A DNA stretch of 64,000 nt from CAZMXS01 sp964570325 (lineage in GTDB: Bacteria > Verrucomicrobiota > Kiritimatiellia > CAIQIC01 > CAZMXS01): assembly GCA_964570325.1 (NCBI GenBank), contig CAZMXS010000014.1, forward strand, positions 8,108-72,107, in the 5' to 3' direction. A model generated the notes under the pieces. The model saw only the letters and a program-made list of their open reading frames with translations, did no database searches and was not told the DNA's origin. Every line of letters starts with the position of its first letter. Position 1 is the first letter of the stretch. Shown here piece after piece: positions 18,683-28,917 of this stretch. Position numbers and translations under genes: made by a program.

Positions 18683-19883
18683 CACGGCGGGCCGCCAAGG
18701 CATGAAACAGGGACACAAAAGTAAACGTGATAAAAGCCGAGGTCATGGCCAGCAGGCCGGTGACGGCCGGGTATGCCGCACCGGGAATGCCTTGGAAACT
18801 GAATCCGGCCCGCACATAAGCAGCAATGAACCGGGCCACAAGCAGGAATCCGGCCAGGAAAGCCAGAGCCGCGCCAACCGCGGTCCGCTCATAGTCAAAC
18901 ACTTTCAGCCAGCACTGTGCCACGCGGCCATCGGAGTCGTTGATCAGGCGCGACAGGATGCCCATAAAAAAAAACTGCAGCCCCAGGACAAAAAAAAACG
19001 CGCCCGTCAGCATCCAAAAAAGCGAGAAGGTGATGGACCCGATGGTGATCGGACCACCGGTCAACAGCAGCACCAAAACTGATCCGGCGGCCAGCAAGGC
19101 CACGCCGGGCTTGAACAGGAAGAAGTCCGCGCCGTTAATGCACATGGCTTTCACATTCATCCATGCGGCTAGCCATGGCATGCCCCACCCCCCCCGCCGT
19201 AGGTGGCTGATCCGGCCCGCCCGGTTTTTGAGAAACTGAACCGGCACTTCCGTGATCCGGAGGCGATTCCGCACCGCCTTGATGACCATTTCGGAAGCGT
19301 AACCCCATGATGGGGAGGTCAGGTTCATCTGCCGCAGCGCATCCGCCGTGCAACCCCGCATTCCGCAATGAATATCGCTGAAGCGACTGGAGTAAATCAC
19401 ATTGAGCAGCCAGGAGGTGGCCGGGATGCCCAGGTACCGATGAAGCGGGGGCATGGCCCCGGGTTCGATGGAACCGCGCAAACGGGAGCCGATGATGAAC
19501 TGATAACCGGCGCGGAACTTTTCAACGAACGGCCCGATCTCGCGAAAGTCGTAGGTCAGGTCCGCGTCGCCCATCAACACGAAGCGGCCCCGGATGTAAG
19601 GGATAGCGTCTATGTAGGCCTGCCCGATTCCGCGCCTGGGGGCGCGCAAAACGCGGACGCCGCGCGCCAGCGCGATCTCCCCGGTGGTATCGCGTGAACT
19701 GTCAACAATCAGAATCTCGCCCCGGATGTTCGCCTTGGCCAGACCCTGCCAGCACCAATCCACGAATTCGCCAACCGTTGTCGCCTCGTCCAGCGCGGGG
19801 ATTACGATGGACAGTTCCGGATCGGCAACATCTTCGGCCGGCGTCAACAATTGAAGACTCGGATCGGCGTCGCTCCGGCTCAT
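18675..19883 (-). CDS. GT2 polyprenyl-phosphate glycosyltransferase with membrane tail
   Basis: 402 residues. The N-terminal GT-A domain shows LSIVIPALDEATTVGEFV, IVDSSRDTTGEIA and the DXD-type motif VLMGDADLTYDF, all characteristic of dolichol-phosphate mannose/glucose synthases. After residue about 250 come four hydrophobic segments, as in membrane-bound polyprenyl-phosphate glucosyltransferases. It likely charges a polyprenyl phosphate with a sugar at the cytoplasmic face to feed the GT-C enzyme in the operon. Its ATG overlaps the preceding stop by 4 bp (19880-19883). Confidence 0.9.
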   Translation of the reverse strand: MSRSDADPSLQLLTPAEDVADPELSIVIPALDEATTVGEFVDWCWQGLAKANIRGEILIVDSSRDTTGEIALARGVRVLRAPRRGIGQAYIDAIPYIRGRFVLMGDADLTYDFREIGPFVEKFRAGYQFIIGSRLRGSIEPGAMPPLHRYLGIPATSWLLNVIYSSRFSDIHCGMRGCTADALRQMNLTSPSWGYASEMVIKAVRNRLRITEVPVQFLKNRAGRISHLRRGGWGMPWLAAWMNVKAMCINGADFFLFKPGVALLAAGSVLVLLLTGGPITIGSITFSLFWMLTGAFFFVLGLQFFFMGILSRLINDSDGRVAQCWLKVFDYERTAVGAALAFLAGFLLVARFIAAYVRAGFSFQGIPGAAYPAVTGLLAMTSAFITFTFVSLFHALAARRDG

Positions 19884-21268
19884 GGACCACCCGCTTTCGC
19901 AGCCGCGCTTCCCGCGTGTGCGGTGTCCGATTCAGCCGCAGGCCGTTTCTCCGGCAGCCAGAGTTTCAGATAATCCAGCGCCTCCTGGCCGGCCAGGGAA
20001 AGATAGAAACCGGCGGTAATGAAGAACATCAACATGTAAGTGATATAGAAACTCATGGAGTTGAAATGAGGATGATGCCACATGTGCCCCTTCGCCATGA
20101 ATGCCCAAGTCAGTGTACAGGCGAACGACCATAGCGTGGCCACCGCCAGCGCAACCACCTGGCGTTGAGCGCGCTCCACGAAGGGGAACATTGAGCCGCG
20201 CTGCCGCCTGGCCCACCAAGCCAGCGGCAAGATCAACAGCAGGTAAGAAAAAAAGGCCCGAAAGGTGAAATACCAGCGAAACCGCCACGGCCATTTACCT
20301 CTGAAAGGCACGCTAACCGCCGGTTGCGGCAGATATTCCCGGCTGATGACTTCACTTATGGCCGCATCAGCGGGGGCGGCGTCATTAGCCCGATCCACCC
20401 GAAACGTGGAATCCGAGCCATAAGTGCGGGCAGAGGCTTTCTGCATGACGGCATCGAACCCCACCGCCAGGCTCCCGCAGTAACCGGCCATCTGCAAACT
20501 GTTGATTGTAAACGCCAGGATGAAAGCGGCGATCCCGGCCAGGGTCAAGCCCACGACATACCGAGCCGTGCGGATCAACGGCAAGCCTCGTGCAATTCCG
20601 TAATAGACCACCGGCGGCGTAGCCCCAAGGATCACATTAGTGATGTACTCGTAGCCGGTGGCGGCCTTGATCAGAACCATCAGCGCGATAATCCCGACAA
20701 ACCAGGCGGGTCGTAGCTTTCCGGCCAACACGCGCGGAAAGAGCAACCAGGCCAGCACAAAAGGCCACAAATGCAAGTGGTACAAATACCAGATATTGCG
20801 GCCAACATACACCATCCAGTCCGAGCACAGGCAGGCGGACACGAATACGACGCAAGTAACCCAGCCGAACTCCCGGCGAATCAACCAAGCCAGCAACGTC
20901 AACCCGATGGCCAACGCCATCGCGGCACTCAACTGCGATCCCCATGCCAGCATTTCCGGGGTCAGTCCGAACAGCTTCCGGATGATAGCCAGCGTCAAGC
21001 CCTGCAAGCCGCAATGGCTCCAATAAACGCCGCCGGCAACGGGATCACAGATCAGGCCCCAACTACTGAACAGACCCTCCGTCGCTAATTTTTCTGCCGT
21101 GTACAGAATATAACGCGGACCTTGCAGTTCAAAATTATCAAAGACAATGGCGACGCCGGCCTGCGTAAAATTGACGAGGAAATTCAACGTCAGCAACAGA
21201 ACCATGATGCCAAACACGATTGGCTTCCATAAACTGCGCATTGGAATCCGGATTTTCATCGGCAACAT
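19880..21268 (-). CDS. Polytopic membrane protein of unknown function, glycosylation operon
   Basis: About 462 residues from the ATG at 21268 (an ATG at 21259 is equally possible). An open extension to 21457 reads as arginine-rich noise. There are about ten hydrophobic segments, with a long hydrophilic loop near the middle (SEVISREYLPQPAVSVPF). The overall shape resembles GT-C glycosyltransferases or O-antigen ligase-like proteins, but I see no decisive motif; an FDNFELQGPR segment lies in the first loop, where GT-C acidic residues occur. It is first in the operon and overlaps the GT2 start by 4 bp. A role in surface glycan assembly is inferred from context. Confidence 0.75.
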   Translation of the reverse strand: MLPMKIRIPMRSLWKPIVFGIMVLLLTLNFLVNFTQAGVAIVFDNFELQGPRYILYTAEKLATEGLFSSWGLICDPVAGGVYWSHCGLQGLTLAIIRKLFGLTPEMLAWGSQLSAAMALAIGLTLLAWLIRREFGWVTCVVFVSACLCSDWMVYVGRNIWYLYHLHLWPFVLAWLLFPRVLAGKLRPAWFVGIIALMVLIKAATGYEYITNVILGATPPVVYYGIARGLPLIRTARYVVGLTLAGIAAFILAFTINSLQMAGYCGSLAVGFDAVMQKASARTYGSDSTFRVDRANDAAPADAAISEVISREYLPQPAVSVPFRGKWPWRFRWYFTFRAFFSYLLLILPLAWWARRQRGSMFPFVERAQRQVVALAVATLWSFACTLTWAFMAKGHMWHHPHFNSMSFYITYMLMFFITAGFYLSLAGQEALDYLKLWLPEKRPAAESDTAHAGSAAAKAGGP

Positions 21269-21461
21269 AGTTATGGAAGGAGCGGCCAGTGGCAAGGCGG
21301 ATTGCGAACCGCCACGCGATCTCCGCCGACGCTTAAGGCAAAACCGCGGACCCAACGCCAGCTCGCTGAATGATGCTTTCGCGCGGTTTGCGCCTTTCGT
21401 AGCAGCACCGCTCGCCGCTCCGGCTCTGCCGTCAGGCCAGACCCAATGGCGCCCCATGGCG

Positions 21462-24400
21462 TCAGGGCTTGCTGACGTTCAGCCGGAACATCCGTATGGG
21501 TTGGCCGAAAGGCACAATGAAGTTCATGTTCGTCGTTCCCGGAGCGACAAAGTTGGTCAGCAAGAGCCAAACTTGATCATTCGGCAACAGGGACTCGCCT
21601 TCAACTCCATACAAACGGCCGGAACTTGTCCACCAATCCAGTCCATAGCCCAGTTGGTTGCAGATCGTCTGGGTCATGACCACATTGCCTTGCCGCCAGT
21701 TGGTATAGACCCGTTCCCAGCAATCCGTGCCATACACCATCGCCGGGCCGTCGCTATGGAAATAGGACGCCGGGTTGGTCGGGTTGGTGTCCGCAATCTC
21801 CTCCTGCCAGGTCGGGATGCGGTCGTTGTCCTGATCGCCCGCCGCCGCTTCTTCGAAATTGTTCGTGAACCCATATTGCGCCAGCCACCATTCCGGCGTG
21901 CTGGTGTTGGTCGTGGTGTTCTCCGCGAAATGCGCCATGACCGCCTTCGCCCCGTCCATCCGCACAACCAATGGGTTGGCATATGACGTCGCGTCGCCGG
22001 TCCAGTTGGTAAAGTGGTAATAGGCGTCCGCCAGCGCGCCGACCGTCACCAGTTCGCCGTTGGTGAACCAGCCGGCGATCCGATCCACCGTCCCATGCGC
22101 CCCGGCCGTCGGATTCAGCCAGTAATTGGTCGTCCACAGCCACGTCAGCACGGCCGCGCCCTGTACCGTCACCACCGCCTGCGTCCCTTCCCCGCTATCC
22201 GGCGTCAGGTTCTCCGTCGCCACCCAGCCGACGCAAAGATATTGCGTCGTCCCGCGCGTGTCCGGCGTATGCACCTGGTTGGTCAGCACGCTATCCTCCA
22301 GGTTCGTGTAGACGCCGACGGGCGGCGTCGCGCTACCGTACGCGGAGACAATTTCCAGCGTGTAGTAGCCCAGCACCCGGAATGTGTTGGTCACCGGCGC
22401 AGCCGGCATCCAGTTGGCGTTGCCGGCCTGCCGCGCCACCACCGACACCGACCCCGGCCCGGTGAAACTCAGGTTCGTTCCGCCCGGTCCGGTAATCTGG
22501 CCCGGCGCCCAGGTCTGGAAGGTCACCGCCAGCCCGGAATCCGCCGTCGCCGCCAACCCGTAGACATCGCGCTCCGTCAGGGTGGGGATTGGTGGGAAGG
22601 TGATCGTCTGGCTGGCCCGCGCCACCGTCAGCGTGTCCGCCGCCGAGCCCTGCCAGTTTGCGTCGTTGACCGTGCCCGTCACCGCATAGTTGCCGGCGTT
22701 GGTCGGCGCCCAGGCGTGGCCGTTGTAGGTGAACTCCACGGTCAAGCCGCTCGGATCGGTCGTCGCGGTCACATTGCGGGCGGTGCCGTCATAGGTCTGC
22801 GCCAGGTTTTGCAAGTACACGCCGGCCGTGCCTTTCGCCACCGTCAGCGTGCCGGTCTGCATGCCTTCGTAAAGGACTTCATTAACCACGCCGGTCACTG
22901 CGTAACTGCCGACCGCCGTCGGGGCCGTACCGCTGCCGTCGTAGGTAATGTCCACTGTCAACCCGGTCGGCGCCGTGGTGGCCGTCACCACGCGCGGCGT
23001 CCCGTCATACGCTTGCGTTAAGTTGTGCAACGTCACGTCCGCGATTGCCTTGTTCACGTTGAATGTATTGGTCACTTCCGGGGCTGGATTCCAGTTGGCA
23101 TTACCAGGTTGCGAAGCGATGATGCTGACCGTGCCCGCGCCGGTGAAGGACAAATTGGTGCCGCCCGTGATGGAAGCCGGTCCGGCACCCACCGCAAAGT
23201 CCACGGTCAGCCCGCTGGAAGCCGTCGCCGCCAGCCCCACCTTGTTCGTTGTCACTTGGTCGCCGATCGGCGGGAAACTGATGGTCTGGTCGGCCTTGGC
23301 CGCCGCGCCGGCCAGATAAACGATGTAGGGCGATGGCCCATCGCTGACGATATGCACGGCGGCGGTGTGGGTGCCGGCGACCGACGCATTGAAGATTACG
23401 CTGAAATCGGCCTTGGACCCTTCCGCCAATGTCGTGGGAATCCCGTCTATGCTGAACTGTCCGGCGCCCGCGCCGTTGGTTGTCACGCCGCTGATGGTCA
23501 GCAGCCCTACACCATTATTGGTGACTGCCAGCCAATTAGTTCGCACTGCGCCGGCGGTCAGAAGCCCAAAGTCTGTGCCATTGGCTGCGCTGGCCGGATC
23601 CCCGCTGGCGATTAACGCGCCGTTGGTGCCCAACACTTGAAGGCCGGGACCGATGTATGTGAAGGCATTGTCCTTCGGGGTTTCGCCAAAACTGATGGAG
23701 TCCACCCGGATATTCACAGTTCCGACTCCGGCGGGCGCGGTTACCACCACCTGCGTCGGGGTCTGGTCCACGACCGGCGCCGTGCCGACGCCCCATACCA
23801 CGTTGGTGATGTCGCCGGCACAGAGATTGGAGCCAACGATGGCTACCGGGTAACCGCCGGTGAGCGCACCGCTGCTGGGGACGATCGCGGAAATAACGCC
23901 CGTTGGGTTGTAGAGGTATACCGATGAGAACAGCGAATTGCCCACGCTGGCGGATTGCACCGTCATATCAACCAAACCGGGCGCAGATCCCGGCGGAACG
24001 ACCAACCGCACCCAATTGGTTCCCTGGCCAAGGATATTGGTCGTGCCGGTCACGCCCACGACGACGTTCGTGATGTCGGACCCGTTCCCCAATGAGCCCA
24101 CTTCAACGTTGGTGATCGCAACCGTGTTCAATCCCCGGAGAGGTCCGTTGTTGGGGATCACGCTTGTTGTGCGCTCAATTTTGCCTTCAAAGACAATCAT
24201 GCAATCGTTCGCGTAGGCGCTGGCGGTGAGGTTGGTCATATACCAATAGACATACGCGGACCGTGCCGCAGTGCCGTACAGCCGGAGCCGGATCGGCCGG
24301 TTGGTCACGTTCATGAAATTCAGCGCATTGGTGTAGTTCCTGAAGGAATTGGTGGTTGAGAGATAGTCGCGATTCGTCCATATCCCATCAGTGTGATTAT

Positions 24401-24884
24401 TGTTGCCCGTGATGAGATCCTGCGCATAGTCGTCCGTGTGGGCCCGCAGACGAAAGTGTAATCTGCGTTCGTCGTTCTGGCCCCGGAGCAGCATGTTCGT
24501 GAACGAGATCTTGAAGCCGTTGCTGACCATAAACATGAACTCGATCCAGTTAGTGAGGGGTTTGCCGGTGCCCTGGGTGTAGTTTGTCGGCGACACCCCA
24601 TTCGCGATTTCGTTTGTGATCCAAGGCTCAATGTGAAACCACGAGTTGTCGTTGTATTTGTAAAAATTGGTCCAAGTCATGTGGCAGGACTCTAGCCCAG
24701 GCCCATTCGTCGTCGCCACATAGGGCTGAGAGGCAGCTTGGGCGGAATTGGTTTTTCTCCAGCCGGCCAGCAGATCGGCGTGGAGTGTGTCGGCCAGACC
24801 CAACAAACACATGGCGCCAATGAACCCGCAGCAAGCTGAACTACGATGGATACCCCCCAATGTGGCGCGCATCATATTCTGCAT
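21462..24884 (-). CDS. Large secreted modular protein with IPT/TIG and MBG-like repeats
   Basis: About 1140 residues. The ATG at 24884 is preferred because GGAGG lies six bases upstream; an ATG at 24902 is in frame. A signal peptide ends near GLADTLHAD. The order is: an N-terminal domain of about 220 residues unlike anything I know; two IPT/TIG-type folds (SVIPNNGPLRGLNTVAI, AIVPSSGALTGGYPVAIVG); a choice-of-anchor-D-like repeat (FGLLTAGAVRTNWLAVTNNG); alternating MBG-like repeats (LTQAYDGTPRVVTAT, LAQTYDGTARNVTAT); and an acidic C-terminal motif (GDQDNDRIPTWQEE). Probably a cell-surface or extracellular adhesive or enzyme-anchoring protein. It has its own strong promoter. Confidence 0.85.
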   Translation of the reverse strand: MQNMMRATLGGIHRSSACCGFIGAMCLLGLADTLHADLLAGWRKTNSAQAASQPYVATTNGPGLESCHMTWTNFYKYNDNSWFHIEPWITNEIANGVSPTNYTQGTGKPLTNWIEFMFMVSNGFKISFTNMLLRGQNDERRLHFRLRAHTDDYAQDLITGNNNHTDGIWTNRDYLSTTNSFRNYTNALNFMNVTNRPIRLRLYGTAARSAYVYWYMTNLTASAYANDCMIVFEGKIERTTSVIPNNGPLRGLNTVAITNVEVGSLGNGSDITNVVVGVTGTTNILGQGTNWVRLVVPPGSAPGLVDMTVQSASVGNSLFSSVYLYNPTGVISAIVPSSGALTGGYPVAIVGSNLCAGDITNVVWGVGTAPVVDQTPTQVVVTAPAGVGTVNIRVDSISFGETPKDNAFTYIGPGLQVLGTNGALIASGDPASAANGTDFGLLTAGAVRTNWLAVTNNGVGLLTISGVTTNGAGAGQFSIDGIPTTLAEGSKADFSVIFNASVAGTHTAAVHIVSDGPSPYIVYLAGAAAKADQTISFPPIGDQVTTNKVGLAATASSGLTVDFAVGAGPASITGGTNLSFTGAGTVSIIASQPGNANWNPAPEVTNTFNVNKAIADVTLHNLTQAYDGTPRVVTATTAPTGLTVDITYDGSGTAPTAVGSYAVTGVVNEVLYEGMQTGTLTVAKGTAGVYLQNLAQTYDGTARNVTATTDPSGLTVEFTYNGHAWAPTNAGNYAVTGTVNDANWQGSAADTLTVARASQTITFPPIPTLTERDVYGLAATADSGLAVTFQTWAPGQITGPGGTNLSFTGPGSVSVVARQAGNANWMPAAPVTNTFRVLGYYTLEIVSAYGSATPPVGVYTNLEDSVLTNQVHTPDTRGTTQYLCVGWVATENLTPDSGEGTQAVVTVQGAAVLTWLWTTNYWLNPTAGAHGTVDRIAGWFTNGELVTVGALADAYYHFTNWTGDATSYANPLVVRMDGAKAVMAHFAENTTTNTSTPEWWLAQYGFTNNFEEAAAGDQDNDRIPTWQEEIADTNPTNPASYFHSDGPAMVYGTDCWERVYTNWRQGNVVMTQTICNQLGYGLDWWTSSGRLYGVEGESLLPNDQVWLLLTNFVAPGTTNMNFIVPFGQPIRMFRLNVSKP

Positions 24885-24929
24885 CACACACCTCCAGCCC
24901 ATAGCGTTGCGATAGCAAACTGATGCAAC

Positions 24930-24958
24930 GTATTAGTCGAAAAAAAGCGAATTGTCAA
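24930..24958 (-). promoter_or_regulatory. Sigma70-type promoter for the modular secreted protein
   Basis: On the minus strand a perfect TTGACA (24953-24958) is separated by exactly 17 bases from TAATAC (24930-24935). Transcription should start near 24923, leaving a leader of about 40 bases to the ATG at 24884. The spacer contains seven T residues in a row. Confidence 0.75.
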
Positions 24959-25181
24959 TTTTTTTTGGATTTCTTAAAGGCTTTTCCCAGGAAAGCCCCT
25001 CGTCCAAAAGCACGATAGCGACAACGGCGCAACAGAACATGATAGGGGCGGACATCTTGGACCGAAGCCAACCATGATATGCTCCTGCATCACGGTACCG
25101 GTCGCGGCTTATTCCATTTTACTTTTGCGGCTTTTTCGTGTTCCGTATGGTATCGTGTTCGTTAATCAGGAGGGTTGATCC

Positions 25182-27725
25182 ATGAAGCAGATGCTATCGA
25201 GAAGGGTTGTGCGAATGGCTGCAACCGGTATCATCTGTTTTTCAACATTAGCCATGACAATGAATGCCGCCGCCGAGAAGTTCCCGTACCAGAATTCCAC
25301 TCTGCCCATCGAACTGCGCGTCGAGGATCTGCTCCAACGCATGACTTTGGAGGAGAAGGCTTTACTCACAACGGGCGAGAGTTACATGGACACGCGCCGC
25401 ATCGAGCGGCTCGGGATCCCCGCGCTGAAAATGACTGATGGCCCGCACGGGGTGCGCTGGGACAAGACCACCTGCTTCCCGACCGATCTCGGCCTGGCCG
25501 CCACCTGGGATCCGGCGCTGGTTCGGCGCGTCGGGGTAGCGCTTGCGGAGGAGACCCTCGCGCGCGGGCGCAACGTAATCCTCGGCCCGTGCATCAATAT
25601 CCACCGCGACGCGCGCGGTGGCCGCAACTTCGAGAGCTTTGGCGAGGATCCGTATCTCGCCGGCCGCATGGCCGTCGCTTATGTTCTGGGCGTGCAGTCC
25701 AGGAAAGTAGGCACTTCCACCAAGCATTTCGCTGTCAACAATCAGGAATGGGAGCGGATGACCATCAGCGCCGAAATTGACGAGCGGACGCTGCGCGAAA
25801 TCTACCTGCCCGCCTTCAAGGCCGCCGTGCAGGAAGGCAAGACGGTCACCATCATGGCGGCTTACAATCGCGTCAGCGGCCTCTACTGCTGCGCCCAGCC
25901 GCGCCTGCTCACCGACATTCTCAAGAACGAGTGGGGGTTCAAGGGTCTGGTCGTCTCCGATTGGGGCGCCGTCCATGGCACAGTGGATTCTGCCCTGGCC
26001 GGGCTTGATCTGGAAATGCCGGGACCGGGGCCGTTCTTCGGCGAGCCGCTCCTCAAGGCCGTGCAGAACGGCGAAGTCAGCGAGGAGATACTCAACGACA
26101 AAGTCCGCCGAATCCTGCGGGTGATCTTTTCGCTCGGCCTCTTCGAAAAACCGGACCGTCAGGACGAGGGCCGGGTGGACACACCCGGGCACCGGGCGCT
26201 GGCGCGCGAAAGCGGCGCGGCCGGGCTCGTCCTGCTAAAAAACGAAAAGCGCGTCCTGCCGTTCGACCGCCAGGCCGTCAAGTCCATCGCCGTCATCGGC
26301 CCGAACGCCGCCATCCTGCGCACGGGCGGCGGCGGCAGTTCGTCGGTCAACCCCACCTACACCGTCAGCCCGCTTGACGGCCTCAAGAACGCCGCCGGCA
26401 AGATCGCCATCCGCTTTTCCGAAGGCTGCATCCTCCCGGGCGACTTGACGCCTATCCCGTCCGAAGAGCTGTGCCCCCCCGACGGCAAGGAAGGCGAACA
26501 CGGCCTGCGCGGCGAGTATTTCACTAACGCCAACCTGGAGGGGCAGCCGGTCCTGACTCGCGTGGATTCACAGGTGAACTTCGATTGGGGCCCCGGCTCG
26601 CCCGGACCGGATATTCCGCCGGACTACTTTTCCGTTCGCTGGACCGGACGGCTGACGCCGGCGCACTCCGGTTCGTACACGCTCGGCATCACCAGCGACG
26701 ACGGTTGCCGGCTGTGGCTCGACGGCAAGTTGCTGTTCGACTACTGGGTCAACCAGGCCGGCATTACCCGTTCCGCCGAGGTGGAACTCGAGGCCGGCCG
26801 GGCCTACGAGATCCGCGCGGAATACTTCGAGCAGACCGGGAATGCCATGGTCCGGCTCGGTTGGGCCTACGCCGGCAACCGACTGATCGCCGAGGCCGCC
26901 AAACTCGCGGCGGAGTCCGACGTCGCCGTGGTCTTTGCCGGAATTTCGTACCAGCAGGAGGGCGAGGGCTTCGATCGCGCCGATCTCGAACTGCCGGGCG
27001 AACAGAACGAGCTGATCGCGGCGGTGGCCCGGGCCAACCCGCGCACGGTCGTGGTGCTCAACAACGGCACCCCGCTGAACATGACCGCCTGGATTGACCA
27101 GGTGCCGGCGGTCATCGAGGCCTTTTACCCCGGCCAGGAAGGCGGCAACGCCATCGCGGATGTGCTCTTCGGCGACGTCAACCCGTCGGGCAAGCTACCG
27201 ATGACGCTGCCGCGCCGGCTGGAGGACACCCCGGCCTTTGCCCATTACCCCGGTCGCGACGGCAAAGTCCATTACCGCGAAGGACTGATGGTGGGGTACC
27301 GCTATTATGACACCCGGGAAGTCGCGCCGCTTTTCCCATTTGGCCACGGCCTGTCATACACCGAGTTCACCTATTCGAATCTGCAAATATCGGCGGACGC
27401 CAATGAACAGAATTATCGAATCAATGTCAGTGTGGATGTGGCCAATACCGGCCGGCGCGCCGGCGCCGAAGTGGTCCAGCTCTATGTCCGCGATGTCCAA
27501 TCGAGCCTGGAGCGGCCGCAAAAGGAACTGAAGGCCTTCCAAAAGGTGGCCTTGCGGCCCGGCGAAAAGAAGACCGTGCAGCTTGCGCTTGATCGTTCCG
27601 CGCTGGAATTTTACGACCCGGCGCGGAACGCTTGGATCGCCGAACCCGGCGAATTTGAAATTCTGGTCGGCCGTTCGTCGCGCGATATCCGCCTGAAAGG
27701 GAAACTGGACTACGAGGGAAAGTAG
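25182..27725 (+). CDS. Glycoside hydrolase family 3 beta-glucosidase with PA14 domain
   Basis: 847 residues. A strong CAGGAGGG Shine-Dalgarno lies at 25168-25175 and a signal peptide ends near MNAAAEKF. The GH3 N-terminal barrel includes KMTDGPHGVRWD, STKHFAVNNQEWERM and the nucleophile motif GLVVSDWGAVHG, with Asp260 as likely nucleophile. The GH3 C-terminal domain is split by a PA14 domain at about residues 440-565 (LRGEYFTNANLEG, TSDDGCRLWLDGKLL), a common insertion that shapes substrate binding. A fibronectin-III-like domain ends the protein. Expected to release glucose or similar residues from beta-glucosides in the periplasm. The gene stands alone. Confidence 0.94.
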   Translation: MKQMLSRRVVRMAATGIICFSTLAMTMNAAAEKFPYQNSTLPIELRVEDLLQRMTLEEKALLTTGESYMDTRRIERLGIPALKMTDGPHGVRWDKTTCFPTDLGLAATWDPALVRRVGVALAEETLARGRNVILGPCINIHRDARGGRNFESFGEDPYLAGRMAVAYVLGVQSRKVGTSTKHFAVNNQEWERMTISAEIDERTLREIYLPAFKAAVQEGKTVTIMAAYNRVSGLYCCAQPRLLTDILKNEWGFKGLVVSDWGAVHGTVDSALAGLDLEMPGPGPFFGEPLLKAVQNGEVSEEILNDKVRRILRVIFSLGLFEKPDRQDEGRVDTPGHRALARESGAAGLVLLKNEKRVLPFDRQAVKSIAVIGPNAAILRTGGGGSSSVNPTYTVSPLDGLKNAAGKIAIRFSEGCILPGDLTPIPSEELCPPDGKEGEHGLRGEYFTNANLEGQPVLTRVDSQVNFDWGPGSPGPDIPPDYFSVRWTGRLTPAHSGSYTLGITSDDGCRLWLDGKLLFDYWVNQAGITRSAEVELEAGRAYEIRAEYFEQTGNAMVRLGWAYAGNRLIAEAAKLAAESDVAVVFAGISYQQEGEGFDRADLELPGEQNELIAAVARANPRTVVVLNNGTPLNMTAWIDQVPAVIEAFYPGQEGGNAIADVLFGDVNPSGKLPMTLPRRLEDTPAFAHYPGRDGKVHYREGLMVGYRYYDTREVAPLFPFGHGLSYTEFTYSNLQISADANEQNYRINVSVDVANTGRRAGAEVVQLYVRDVQSSLERPQKELKAFQKVALRPGEKKTVQLALDRSALEFYDPARNAWIAEPGEFEILVGRSSRDIRLKGKLDYEGK

Positions 27726-27986
27726 ACGGTGATCAGCGGCCGGTTATCCGTAATCAGTGGTCAGCGTGATGGGTCATCCCGAATCCCCATCCGCCTTGGC
27801 GGATGGAATGAGCGATATCGTTACATGCCCGCGCAGCCGACAGGAGGTTTCTCAACCGCCACAGCCAACGGGCGACTTCGAAATGACCGCGCAGGGGCCC
27901 CAGACCCTGGATCCGTCGTTGAGACGCCACGGGCCACGGATCACGGCTTGACGCTTCCGGCGCGGCGGGTAATGTTGAATATAGAG

Positions 27987-28634
27987 ATGAGATTGAAACT
28001 GATAGGGTTGTTTTTGTTGGGCGTGGCCGGCGCGGCCTTGGCCGATGTGCCGGATTTTTCTCATTACCAGATTATTCTCGACCGCAAACCGTTTGGCACG
28101 CTGCCCCCACCGCCTCCTCCACCGGAGCCCGTTATCACGCTGGAGCAATCCTTCGCCAAAACCTTGCGCATGTCCGCGCTGCTCGAGGTGGAAGGCGGCG
28201 GCATTCGCGTGGGCCTGATTGATTCGGCCACCGGCAAGAATTTCTTCCTGGGCATCGGCGAGCCGGCCGAGGAGGGCATCGAACTGGTCTCCGCCGACTA
28301 CGACAGCGAGGAAGCGGTGATCAAGAAGGGCGAGGAGATGGCGGTGATCAAGCTGCAGTCCGGCGACATCCAGCCGCTGACCCCCGCCCAGCAGCAGCAG
28401 CGCTTGCAGTCCGGCGGCGGCCCCGCGCGCCCCTCCTACGCCGAACGCCGCCAGGCCCGGATGCAGGCGCGCATGGAGCCCCCACCCCAGCCGAAGTACA
28501 CCGGCGAGGAACTGGAAAAGCACTTGCAGGAATACCAGATGGAAGTCATCCGCCAGGGCCTGCCGCCCCTCCCCATCCCGTTGACGCCGGAAATGGACCA
28601 GCAACTGGTCAACGAAGGCGTCCTGCCGCCGTGA
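27987..28634 (+). CDS. Small exported protein, proline-rich, unknown function
   Basis: 215 residues from the ATG at 27987; an ATG at 27972 is five codons upstream. The signal peptide LKLIGLFLLGVAGAALADV is followed by DFSHYQIILDRKPFG and a seven-proline run. The middle (SALLEVEGGGIRVGLIDSAT) looks like a small beta-domain comparable to those in pilus or type II secretion accessory proteins, and the C-terminus (LPIPLTPEMDQQLVNEGVLPP) is a conserved-looking tail. I recall similar proteins in this phylum, near secretion genes, but no secretion genes are adjacent here. Function unknown. Confidence 0.75.
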   Translation: MRLKLIGLFLLGVAGAALADVPDFSHYQIILDRKPFGTLPPPPPPPEPVITLEQSFAKTLRMSALLEVEGGGIRVGLIDSATGKNFFLGIGEPAEEGIELVSADYDSEEAVIKKGEEMAVIKLQSGDIQPLTPAQQQQRLQSGGGPARPSYAERRQARMQARMEPPPQPKYTGEELEKHLQEYQMEVIRQGLPPLPIPLTPEMDQQLVNEGVLPP

Positions 28635-28917
28635 GGCGGAGCGCAATGAGAAATCGGTAAACCGCAAGGCCGCCGGGTTGCCGTAACATCAACCCCGACA
28701 GATAAGCAAAGAAACATTGGTCATCCCGCCCCCTGTCCGTCTTGACAGCCGAGGAAAAGCATCTCGTTTTGTGCCCGCGAAACCAGCAGGAGTTTCCTCA
28801 ACCGCCCGGTGCTGAAGGGCGGCTTTGCAAGAACCGCGCAAAATATCTCAAGTGATTGGATCGGAATGGTCGCACCCCATTCGCCTCCGCCTCCGTTCAC
28901 TGCTCACGGGCCGCCGA

